Assembly (NCBI GenBank): GCA_014382645.1
Contig: JACNJI010000337.1
Span: 1 to 11,129, forward strand
Length of the DNA: 11,129 nucleotides
Source: Verrucomicrobiota bacterium
GTDB lineage: Bacteria; Verrucomicrobiota; Verrucomicrobiia; Opitutales; Seribacteraceae
Direction: 5' to 3'
Both the position numbers and the translations under genes were made by a program. Positions 1 to 5,967 of the stretch are shown piece by piece (within the stretch, counting starts at the first letter, position 1; the number at the start of each line of letters is the position of its first letter). The notes beneath the pieces were generated by a model. That model was not told where the DNA came from. It searched no databases and worked only from the letters and a program-made list of their open reading frames with translations.

Positions 1-59
1 GTCGTGTCGTGCGGTTGCTGGTCGGTGAATAAGAAATCGATATTGGGGCGTTGGGACAT
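1..59 (-). CDS. Sulfatase, N-terminal fragment cut by the window edge
   Basis: Reading leftward from the ATG at 59-57 gives MSQRPNIDFLFTDQQPHDT before the window ends. The pattern RPNI-x-F-x-FTDQQ is the N-terminal beta strand of type I sulfatases (alkaline phosphatase superfamily), in which the Asp of TDxQ binds the catalytic calcium. Such enzymes hydrolyse sulfate esters of sugars, choline or aryl groups. The signature C/S-x-P-x-R that carries the formylglycine precursor would lie outside the window. No signal peptide precedes the motif, so this copy looks cytoplasmic unless translation starts further upstream. It begins 35 bases after the stop of the isomerase on the same strand, which suggests one operon. 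The Asp after NI, where a hydrophobic residue is usual, is odd. With only 19 residues, subfamily and substrate cannot be named. Confidence 0.75.
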   Translation of the reverse strand, partial: MSQRPNIDFLFTDQQPHDT

Positions 60-94
60 GGAAGGTCGATTTTTGGAAAAACGTCGTTGTGGAC

Positions 95-907
95 CTAGCC
101 GAAATACTTCCTGTAGTACTCGATTGTCTGACGCGCAGCAGCTTCAGGATCGGGCCAAGCGAAGGCCTCGGCGGAAACACAACCCTCGTAACCAAGGCTT
201 TTCAGGGTTTCCGCAATAGGGCCCATCTCGGTGTGACCACACCCAACGGGACGACGGTTGCTGTCGGCGAAATGAACATGTCCGATATGCCGAGCCCCTT
301 CTCGAAGAGTAGCGGAAATGTCGGCTTCTTCAATGTTCATGTGAAAAAGGTCGGCCAAGAGTGTGACGCCCTTGGTGGAAAGACCATCCAGAAAGTCCGC
401 CGCCTCGTTGAAACGATTGAAGAGGTTCGTTTCATATCGGTTGAGGGGTTCGTATATTAACTTAACGCCGGCTGCCGCCGAGGTGTCTCCCAAGTCCTCC
501 AGAGCCTCAGCAAGCCAACCTAGAGCCTCTTCGCGAGAAACGTCGCCACTATGAGAGCCCTGCATCGAACCGATGATTGCAGGAGCTCCGAATCGTGCCC
601 CGAAAGCGATCATCTCTCTGATGAAAGCTCTAGCTTGATCCCGGATGTCTTTGCTTGGGTCGGTCAAGGACAGCCCGCGCAACACCTTGCCGGCCCCGGT
701 GCCTACTGCGCCAATGGTCAAGTCGGTTTCCTCTAAAAGCGACTCGATTTCTCCCGGATTTCCCGCCTCGGGTCCCTCAGTGAAGAGCTCCACGGAATCG
801 TATCCAAGCGCCGCAGCGCTCCGGATGCTTTTACCCAAATCGTTCCAAAGAATCCACGGGCCACCCCGCAATGCCGAGACCAAAGATATAGTTACGCACG
901 ATTTCAT
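95..907 (-). CDS. Sugar isomerase/epimerase, xylose-isomerase-like TIM barrel (tagatose-3-epimerase-like)
   Basis: A 270-residue cytoplasmic protein of the AP-endonuclease-2/xylose-isomerase-like TIM-barrel family, close to the usual 260-290 residues. The four residues expected to hold the divalent metal are visible in order: Glu153 (in YEPLNR), Asp186 (in LADLFHMN), His212 (in HVHFADS) and Glu247 (in SAEAF). His189 and Arg218 match substrate-contacting residues of D-tagatose 3-epimerase. This makes an active ketose epimerase, aldose/ketose isomerase or 3-keto-sugar hydratase plausible; the sequence does not decide between them. The ATG at 907 has no clear Shine-Dalgarno sequence. The gene lies 70 bases after the proline-rich exported protein and 35 bases before the sulfatase, all on one strand, so a role in catabolism of a (sulfated) sugar is inferred. 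Family assignment is secure, substrate unknown. Confidence 0.9.
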   Translation of the reverse strand: MKSCVTISLVSALRGGPWILWNDLGKSIRSAAALGYDSVELFTEGPEAGNPGEIESLLEETDLTIGAVGTGAGKVLRGLSLTDPSKDIRDQARAFIREMIAFGARFGAPAIIGSMQGSHSGDVSREEALGWLAEALEDLGDTSAAAGVKLIYEPLNRYETNLFNRFNEAADFLDGLSTKGVTLLADLFHMNIEEADISATLREGARHIGHVHFADSNRRPVGCGHTEMGPIAETLKSLGYEGCVSAEAFAWPDPEAAARQTIEYYRKYFG

Positions 908-925
908 AAAAGAAATCAGCTACTT

Positions 926-948
926 TAGGCAGAAGCAGTACCTGCCTA
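926..948. repeat. Inverted repeat upstream of the isomerase, possible operator or hairpin
   Basis: TAGGCAG and CTGCCTA form a perfect 7-base inverted repeat around a 9-base spacer. It begins 19 bases upstream of the isomerase ATG and ends 29 bases from the stop of the preceding gene. Neither side carries a T run, so it does not look like an intrinsic terminator. It could be a repressor site or an mRNA hairpin in the isomerase leader. It is a single copy, and chance cannot be excluded. Confidence 0.35.
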
Positions 949-977
949 CGAGGAAAATATGTAAGGAAGGCTAGGAA

Positions 978-1916
978 TCAGGTAACTGAAACCGGAAGAT
1001 GTTGGGGGATCAAAGCCAATCCAAGTCCTGCTCGGATTCCTCGGGCGGGTTGGGCTGCTCCGGGCGCCGGCGCGGGAGCGGGGACAGGCCGTTGCAATTC
1101 CCGAATTTGCCGATCTTTCTCAAGGCGTTGCTGCTGTCGGTCGAGAAACTGCCTTCGAAGACGATCTTGATCTGCAGGAACAAGATTCGGTGACAAAGGA
1201 TTGATCTTTTTGCCGGTCGGGTCGGCGGGTTCGTTAGCGAAGGGATCATTCGGGTCAACTGCGGGTGCAGGTAGTGCTTGAGGAGCCAAGGGGTTCGCTC
1301 CGGGTGCGGGTTGTTGGCCCGGGACTTGAGGAGCCACCTGAGGCGCTAATCCCGGAGCAACTTGGCCCGGGGCTCCTATGCCGGGAGCAAATGGTGAATT
1401 TTCAAGTCCGGGCGCTCCGGGAGGGAGTAGAAACGGACCACCTGGCACGGCATTGGGGTTGACCGCACCTGGGTTGACCCCGGCTCCTGGAATAGGCGTG
1501 TACTTAGGTATCAAGGGATTCGCAATACCTGCGAAAGGATCTCGAAAAGAGGGTTGTCTCCGCGTCATGCCAATTGGCAAAAGGTCTCCCGCCGCACCTG
1601 TGACCAAGGGAACCGTGTAGACAAATTTCCGATGTGGTTTGTATCTCTTGTCGTGGAGGTTTGGGACGAAAACGTTCGGGTTCGTAGGAGAGGGAACGTA
1701 ACCTTGGGCTAGCAATTTCTCGACAGTGCCTCCTCTAGGAAGCACGGCTCGGCCATTTATTTGAATGGCAGTGGGTAAGCGACCTACGTCCATGTAGCCT
1801 GTTTGTCCTCCTCCGATTGCGGGAGGCAGGCGGGGCGTCTGCTTACTCGAACGGTTGGCGGCGACCAAGACCGCACAAGAGATGGCGTACAGCGCGAATG
1901 CAAAGAGCAAGTTCAT
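978..1916 (-). CDS. Proline/alanine/glycine-rich exported protein of unknown function, probable 3' frameshift
   Basis: Not recognised. The 312-residue reading frame opens with a hydrophobic segment (residues 2-20) ending near VAA-N, read here as a signal peptide or membrane anchor. Residues 25-120 are an ordinary-looking basic region that includes INGRAVLPRGGTVEKLLAQGY. Residues 138-232 are low complexity, dominated by Pro, Ala, Gly and Asn. Residues 249-275 are a charged Arg/Gln/Glu-rich stretch likely to be helical, followed by a PAPAPAP linker. After the linker the frame turns into unconvincing sequence with many A-ending codons. The neighbouring frame instead reads EQPNPPEESEQDLDWL with GC-ending codons and stops at 1010-1012, so one extra base in the GGG at 1062-1064 is suspected. 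The start is the only ATG in front of the hydrophobic segment. A cell-envelope or structural role is a guess. Confidence 0.75.
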   Translation of the reverse strand: MNLLFAFALYAISCAVLVAANRSSKQTPRLPPAIGGGQTGYMDVGRLPTAIQINGRAVLPRGGTVEKLLAQGYVPSPTNPNVFVPNLHDKRYKPHRKFVYTVPLVTGAAGDLLPIGMTRRQPSFRDPFAGIANPLIPKYTPIPGAGVNPGAVNPNAVPGGPFLLPPGAPGLENSPFAPGIGAPGQVAPGLAPQVAPQVPGQQPAPGANPLAPQALPAPAVDPNDPFANEPADPTGKKINPLSPNLVPADQDRLRRQFLDRQQQRLEKDRQIRELQRPVPAPAPAPGAAQPARGIRAGLGLALIPQHLPVSVT

Positions 1917-1922
1917 GTAAAT

Positions 1923-1952
1923 AAACTAAGAACACTTTGAGCCATTCGTCAA
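1923..1952 (-). promoter_or_regulatory. Possible promoter for the proline-rich exported protein
   Basis: On the minus strand TTGACG (1952-1947, five of six matches to the -35 consensus) lies 18 bases from TAGTTT (1928-1923, three of six matches to the -10 consensus). Transcription would begin almost at the ATG at 1916, giving a leaderless or nearly leaderless message. The -10 match is poor, so this is tentative. Confidence 0.25.
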
Positions 1953-1961
1953 ACAATACGT

Positions 1962-1979
1962 GATTTTTTTTAAAAAATC
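1962..1979. repeat. AT-rich palindrome between divergent genes
   Basis: GATTTTTT, a TT centre and AAAAAATC form an 18-base palindrome in the 175-base gap between the divergent genes starting at 1916 and 2092. Such T/A tracts can bend DNA or act as upstream promoter elements. As a hairpin it would be weak, and it sits far from any gene end, so I do not call it a terminator. I see nothing else convincing in this gap. Confidence 0.3.
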
Positions 1980-2091
1980 CTCCCAAAACAAAGAAAGCCA
2001 AGTTACATTTAGCTCTTGTTGTTACGGTGTTTTACCGCCAATCAGAGTTTGTCCAAAATGTTTCATTCACTCCCTCTTAATCAAGACCACC

Positions 2092-3075
2092 ATGAAATTC
2101 ATAAGCTATTCCTTGATTCCGGCATTAGCCTTTTTCATCAATTTGCATGCAGCCCCTTCCCAGGAGGATGCAGCCGATCCCTCGAAAGTCGATGCAGACT
2201 ACGCCATACAGGGAGAATACACGGGAACCGTGAAGGGGGAGGACGGTGACAAGAAGCTCGGGTGCCAAGTCGTGGCTCTAGGTGATGGCCAGTTTACGTC
2301 CAGGGGCTTCGTCGGCGGTTTGCCGGGAGAAGGATGGAACCTCAACAAGGAGGAAATGGTGAAGGGCTCAACAAAACCGGACGGAGCTATTGTCTTTGCC
2401 AACGACAAGCACCGAGGCATCATACGGGACGGGGTCATGCTTGTGGAAACCCTAGACGGCAAGGGCATCGGCGAGCTGAAACGCGTCGTCCGCAAGAGTC
2501 CCACGCTGGGAGCCAAGCCACCCAAGGGCGCGGTCGTCCTCTTCGACGGAAAGACGCATGGGGCCGACCTGTGGAAGGGTGGACGGCAAACCGAGGATGG
2601 TCTTCTCATGCAGGGCTGCACCAGTAAGCAAACCTTTGGCGACTTCAAAATTCACATCGAGTTTCGCACACCCTACAAGCCCAAGGCTCGCGGACAAGGT
2701 CGCGGGAACAGCGGTTTCTATGCCCACGGACGCTACGAGGTGCAAGTGCTTGATTCCTTTGCCCTCGACGGCAATCACAACGAGTGCGGCGGCATCTACT
2801 CCACCAAACCTCCCCTCCTCAATATGTGCTACCCGCCACTCACATGGCAGACCTACGACGTCGATTTTACGGCCGCCAAGTTCAAGGACGGCAAGAAGAC
2901 GGCAAACGCATTCATGACCGTGCAACACAACGGTGTCCTGATCCATGACAAGACCGTCTGTGACCACGCCACTACCGCTTCCCCGATGAGAGAAGGCCCT
3001 GAACCCGGCCCGGTATACTTTCAGGACCATGGTAACCCCGTCCGTTATCGTAACGTATGGGTGGAGAAGAAGTGA
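2092..3075 (+). CDS. Secreted DUF1080 protein (3-keto-disaccharide hydrolase domain) with N-terminal accessory domain
   Basis: A 327-residue exported protein. The ATG at 2092 is chosen because it opens a signal peptide directly (MKFISYSLIPALAFFINLHA, cleavage near residue 20); the in-frame ATG at 1960 would add 44 residues without export character. Residues 35-135 form a small domain often found in front of DUF1080 in Planctomycetota and Verrucomicrobiota. Residues 146-325 are DUF1080, a concanavalin-like beta-sandwich, with its hallmark stretches GRGNSGFY (203-210), RYEVQVLDSF (214-223), ECGGIY (231-236) and QDHGNPVRYRN (311-321). Characterised DUF1080 enzymes cleave 3-keto-glycosides made by sugar dehydrogenases; others are merely annotated as glycan-associated. 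No Shine-Dalgarno sequence is seen. Its stop overlaps the GTG start of the LRR lipoprotein, so the two are probably co-translated. Family is confident, substrate unknown. Confidence 0.9.
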   Translation: MKFISYSLIPALAFFINLHAAPSQEDAADPSKVDADYAIQGEYTGTVKGEDGDKKLGCQVVALGDGQFTSRGFVGGLPGEGWNLNKEEMVKGSTKPDGAIVFANDKHRGIIRDGVMLVETLDGKGIGELKRVVRKSPTLGAKPPKGAVVLFDGKTHGADLWKGGRQTEDGLLMQGCTSKQTFGDFKIHIEFRTPYKPKARGQGRGNSGFYAHGRYEVQVLDSFALDGNHNECGGIYSTKPPLLNMCYPPLTWQTYDVDFTAAKFKDGKKTANAFMTVQHNGVLIHDKTVCDHATTASPMREGPEPGPVYFQDHGNPVRYRNVWVEKK

Positions 3076-4076
3076 CTTTTCTTAAACGGACAAATCCCTG
3101 CCTTTGCGCACTGGCTCTTCTTTTGGCCGCGGGCTGCGGAAAGAAGGAGCCGGAAGAAACTCCACCCACCCCCGACGAGAGTTCGGCTGCCAAAGCTCCC
3201 ATTGACGAGACACCTCCTGCCGCAACCGGTAAGCTTCCGGTCCCGCCCGCCCCTCCTGATTTTACGCCACCTCCGCCTCCGACAGGCGTCCCGCTCGGCT
3301 TGGATGGGCCTTCCAGTCCGAAAGTGGCGGAGTTGCAAGCTATTCTCCGAAAAGCCAATCCTGCGTACCAAGGACAAGGCAAGTTTCGCGAGGAAAACGG
3401 AGAAATTGTCGCTGCCGAGCTTGCGAACTGCAACTTGAGCGACCTCTCGCCCTTGAAAGGCTTGAGCCTGTTCGGCATGGATATCAGTGGAAACCCCGTT
3501 CGAGAAATACGTCACCTCAAGGGAATGCCCCTCCGAAACTTGTTCATGGAAAACACACTTGTGACCGACCTTTCACCACTGAAAGGGGCTCCCATCGTAG
3601 AACTTCGCTTGAACGGAACGCCTCTTCAGTCGCTAAAAGGCCTGGAAGGCATGCCCGTGGAAAATTTGTATATGCTTGGAACGAAAGTGACCGACATCTC
3701 AGCTTTGGCCGGCTCCAAGTTAAGGCAACTTTGGCTGAACGAGACACCCATCTCCGACTTGGAGCCTCTGGCAGGCGCTCCGATCGTCAGTCTAACGCTT
3801 CATCGCACGCAGGTTTCCGATCTCTCCTTTATTCGAAACTTGCCCGTCATTCAGCGTCTGCACATTGCCGAGACCCCCGTAACCGACCTCACGCCACTCA
3901 AGGGGGTGCCCTTGACGAGACTGGTCTTTACTCCCGCCAAAATCGAAAAAGGTCTTGAAGTTGCACGTCAACTTTTTGGACTGCGCGAGATCGGCACCCG
4001 TTTCGACGACCAAAGTCGCGACCTTATGCCGCCCGATCAGTTCTGGAGCCGTTTCGACAACGGCGAATTCCGCTAA
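3072..4076 (+). CDS. Leucine-rich-repeat lipoprotein
   Basis: The GTG at 3072 is preferred as start: it overlaps the previous stop (GTGA), has GGAG five bases upstream, and gives a compact lipoprotein signal with the lipobox-like LAAGC (Cys22). An ATG at 3057 would add five residues and lacks a ribosome site. The 334-residue product has a Pro-rich linker (about 29-80) and then bacterial SDS22-like leucine-rich repeats. The xDLSPLKG-type units recur with the leucine position at 125, 146, 167, 188, 209, 230, 251 and 273, a 21-residue period. The C-terminus (MPPDQFWSRFDNGEFR) resembles tails I know from LRR proteins and LRR-kinases of Planctomycetota and Verrucomicrobiota, but there is no kinase domain here. 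A scaffold or binding role at the membrane, possibly with the coupled DUF1080 protein, is inferred. Confidence 0.88.
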   Translation: MTFLKRTNPCLCALALLLAAGCGKKEPEETPPTPDESSAAKAPIDETPPAATGKLPVPPAPPDFTPPPPPTGVPLGLDGPSSPKVAELQAILRKANPAYQGQGKFREENGEIVAAELANCNLSDLSPLKGLSLFGMDISGNPVREIRHLKGMPLRNLFMENTLVTDLSPLKGAPIVELRLNGTPLQSLKGLEGMPVENLYMLGTKVTDISALAGSKLRQLWLNETPISDLEPLAGAPIVSLTLHRTQVSDLSFIRNLPVIQRLHIAETPVTDLTPLKGVPLTRLVFTPAKIEKGLEVARQLFGLREIGTRFDDQSRDLMPPDQFWSRFDNGEFR

Positions 4077-4092
4077 GGCGGATTTCTTATTT
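4065..4092 (+). terminator. Possible weak terminator after the LRR lipoprotein gene
   Basis: GAA-T-TCCGC, loop TAAG, GCGGA-T-TTC form a stem of eight pairs with one T/T mismatch, overlapping the TAA stop codon, and are followed by TTATTT. The T run is short and interrupted. It sits at the convergent junction with the metalloprotease gene, where a terminator would be expected; the minus-strand reading has no T run. Confidence 0.35.
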
Positions 4093-4112
4093 CGGCGTGA
4101 ATGGAGAAATGC

Positions 4113-4934
4113 TTAGAATTTCTCAACCCCGAACATCTTAACGAGCTTCCCTACGAACTCTTTGTGGTCTGTGAGCTTGCAGGCCTTTTTCCAGTCCGCC
4201 AGACAGGTCGAAAAACTTCTAGGGGTCTTTGTCTTGTGAGTATTCAGATAAGCGAGGGCACCCCAGTTTTCTGGCCGTTTCTCGAAAAAAGGTAGTAGTT
4301 TTGTGGCAATCGTCGTGTTTTTTGCTCGATCGGTGGGATTCTCCTTAAGCTTCACTTTGTTCCGCTCATACCACTCGGCAACAGTCAGGGAATCGGGCCA
4401 GGCGTGCGTGTCCAGACGTTCCTGCGCATAACTCTCCAAACTCGGGGAATAACCCCTCCAGTTAGGGTAGGGTGGTTCGTTATCCCATTCCTTCCGCATA
4501 CTTCTCATGGCAAACAGTGACGCGGTCTCGCACAAGCTTTCCTCGAACCATAGGTTGTCTCTGGCTCCCGCTTTGTATCCGCAAAGGATGTGACAGAACT
4601 CATGGGAAAACTGAAAGGCGTACTGGCACCAAAACGTCTTATGTGTATCCAGCCTTACGATATATTGCCCCTCGTTTCCCCTCCGAAACAAGACGATCGG
4701 CCCCGTGCGGGAGCGATCCACTATGATGGGCTTTAGTTGTTCCTGCGAAGCATGCGGCCAAAGTTGCCTTGCCGAGGAGTTCAGCACTTTTTCGATATCG
4801 CGAATGGAGGCTCCGCCCCAATCGGCGTTGGAAACTCGTATCTCGGGTAGTGGACCTTTTGCGGGTTCCTTCGCCCAATGATTCGCACCGACAAGGCAGA
4901 ATGCTATGGGAAGGAAGAGATTTCTTAGATTCAT
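4113..4934 (-). CDS. Exported HEXXH putative zinc metalloprotease, uncharacterised
   Basis: A 273-residue protein with a hydrophobic N-terminus (about residues 4-21), read as a signal peptide. The core is SHEFCHIL at 110-117, a HEXXH zinc motif (His111, Glu112, His115), followed 17 residues later by FEESLCETAS; Glu132 is the likely third ligand in the gluzincin pattern, where a WxxEG-like strand usually supplies the Glu. This supports a metal-dependent peptidase, but I cannot name a family and no substrate is evident. The protein has several cysteines (residues 13, 103, 114, 118, 135, 244, 252). Its ATG at 4934 overlaps the stop of the upstream hydrolase (ATGA), with AAGG shortly before it, so translational coupling is likely. 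The gene converges on the LRR lipoprotein with a 36-base gap. Confidence 0.8.
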   Translation of the reverse strand: MNLRNLFLPIAFCLVGANHWAKEPAKGPLPEIRVSNADWGGASIRDIEKVLNSSARQLWPHASQEQLKPIIVDRSRTGPIVLFRRGNEGQYIVRLDTHKTFWCQYAFQFSHEFCHILCGYKAGARDNLWFEESLCETASLFAMRSMRKEWDNEPPYPNWRGYSPSLESYAQERLDTHAWPDSLTVAEWYERNKVKLKENPTDRAKNTTIATKLLPFFEKRPENWGALAYLNTHKTKTPRSFSTCLADWKKACKLTDHKEFVGKLVKMFGVEKF

Positions 4935-5815
4935 GGAACCTTTATCGTGGGTTTACCCTCCAACCAGCCAAGGGAGATCAGAAACTTATCCATTTCCAGA
5001 ACCGTTTTTTCGTAATAATTTCCCTGTTTCCCCTTGTTGAAGAAGCCGTGCGGTTGTCCGGCGTAGACGTGAAGGTCCGACCGACTCCCCGCTTTTTCCA
5101 TCAGGGCCTTGTATTTCTCGGCCGTGGAGACTGGAATCAGCTTGTCTTGGTCACCTAGGAAGACGATGGCCGGTGGCGTACCCTTGCGGATGTTGTCGAT
5201 GGGCGAAATCTCCTTGTAGCGATCCTTTACTCGATCATGGCCATAGCCCTTGGGCCCGTTGTCGTATACGGGATTGAAAAGAGCCAAGGCATTCGGCTTG
5301 GACGATACCGACAGGTCTTCGCCTTCCTCCTCCAGTCCCGGCACCGTGCCGGTGGCCGCGGCTACGTGCCCTCCGGCTGATCCTCCGCCCGCAGCCAAGC
5401 GTTCCGGGTCGATCCCCAGTTTCTTTGCGTTTTGGCGAATCCAGCGAACGGCCGACTTCCCGTCCTTCACGCACTCGAAGGGTGGGGTGCCTTGCCGAGA
5501 TCTCACCCGATAGTCGGCGCTCATCGCGACCATCCCGCGAGATGCGAGATATTCGCAATGCGGGCCGAACTGAGCGGGGGTGCCGCCACTCCAGCCGCCA
5601 CCGAAGAAAAACACGATCGCAGGCCGCTTGTCCTTCTTCGGGTCATGCCCTTCGGGATAAAAGACGTTCAGGATCAACTTAGCCCCGCTCGCCTCCTTGT
5701 AGACGAGGTGCACCGCTCCCTCGATCGGGGAGGCGACCTTGCCCTCCTTGGCCAATGCTGACGTAATCCAGAGGAAGCTCGCTAAAAGAGTTAGGAGCAT
5801 TAACTTTATTTTCAT
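4931..5815 (-). CDS. Exported alpha/beta hydrolase (carboxylesterase / acetyl-xylan-esterase-like)
   Basis: A 294-residue protein. The ATG at 5815 is chosen because it opens a clear signal peptide (MKIKLMLLTLLASFLWITSALA); an in-frame ATG at 5878 would add 21 residues in front of it. The alpha/beta-hydrolase elements are visible in order: the oxyanion loop FFFGGGWSGG (69-78), the nucleophile elbow GGGSAGG with Ser146, the acid Asp224 in GDQDKLIP and the base His256 in GQPHGFF. This is the layout of the BD-FAE/hormone-sensitive-lipase-like esterases that remove acetyl or feruloyl groups from polysaccharides. The usual His of HGGG is Phe71 here, a variant I associate with related proteins in Planctomycetota and Verrucomicrobiota. 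It is the first gene of a two-gene unit with the metalloprotease and is divergent from the ABC transporter. The esterase class is fairly sure, the substrate is not. Confidence 0.88.
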   Translation of the reverse strand: MKIKLMLLTLLASFLWITSALAKEGKVASPIEGAVHLVYKEASGAKLILNVFYPEGHDPKKDKRPAIVFFFGGGWSGGTPAQFGPHCEYLASRGMVAMSADYRVRSRQGTPPFECVKDGKSAVRWIRQNAKKLGIDPERLAAGGGSAGGHVAAATGTVPGLEEEGEDLSVSSKPNALALFNPVYDNGPKGYGHDRVKDRYKEISPIDNIRKGTPPAIVFLGDQDKLIPVSTAEKYKALMEKAGSRSDLHVYAGQPHGFFNKGKQGNYYEKTVLEMDKFLISLGWLEGKPTIKVP

Positions 5816-5839
5816 GCATCCAAATTTGCAAGGCACTGG

Positions 5840-5869
5840 ATTAAAGAGCGAGAGCAAATACCCTTTAAT
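5840..5869. repeat. Inverted repeat between esterase and transporter, possible operator
   Basis: ATTAAAG and CTTTAAT form a perfect 7-base inverted repeat separated by 16 bases, within the 152-base gap between two divergent transcription units. It begins 25 bases upstream of the esterase ATG and lies about 40 bases upstream of the candidate transporter promoter. A shared regulator site is possible. AT-rich intergenic sequence makes chance occurrence fairly likely. Confidence 0.3.
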
Positions 5870-5907
5870 GCACCACAATCTTTCTTGGGTTATCCTTATC
5901 TCGAAAC

Positions 5908-5937
5908 TTGATTGAAGATTACTTCTTGCGCTATAAG
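5908..5937 (+). promoter_or_regulatory. Candidate sigma70-type promoter of the ABC transporter operon
   Basis: TTGATT (5908-5913) and TATAAG (5932-5937) are separated by 18 bases; each matches the housekeeping consensus at four and five positions respectively. Transcription would start near 5944, leaving a leader of about 24 bases before the binding-protein ATG at 5968. Position and spacing make this the best promoter candidate in the window. Confidence 0.45.
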
Positions 5938-5967
5938 AAAAATGTTCCAGCCCATTAAAACCATTAT

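Noticed and set aside
138..232. CRISPR-like or tandem DNA repeat behind the Pro/Ala/Gly-rich region (these coordinates are residues of the 978-1916 protein; DNA about 1221-1505)
   Set aside because: The repetition is in amino-acid composition (APG, APQ, NP words) with no regularly spaced identical DNA unit.
926..948. Intrinsic terminator after the proline-rich protein gene
   Set aside because: The hairpin is followed by AAGTAGC on the minus strand, with no T run; it is kept only as an inverted repeat.
1960..2091. Upstream ATG extension of the DUF1080 protein
   Set aside because: The 44 added residues are Cys/Ser/Lys-rich and precede a complete signal peptide; the ATG at 2092 is the natural start.
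2452..3030. Antisense open frame of 192 codons inside the DUF1080 gene
   Set aside because: The plus strand carries the conserved DUF1080 motifs over the same bases, and the antisense product has no domain features.
5816..5878. Upstream ATG extension of the esterase
   Set aside because: The 21 added residues would sit in front of a well-formed signal peptide and overlap the inverted repeat in the control region.
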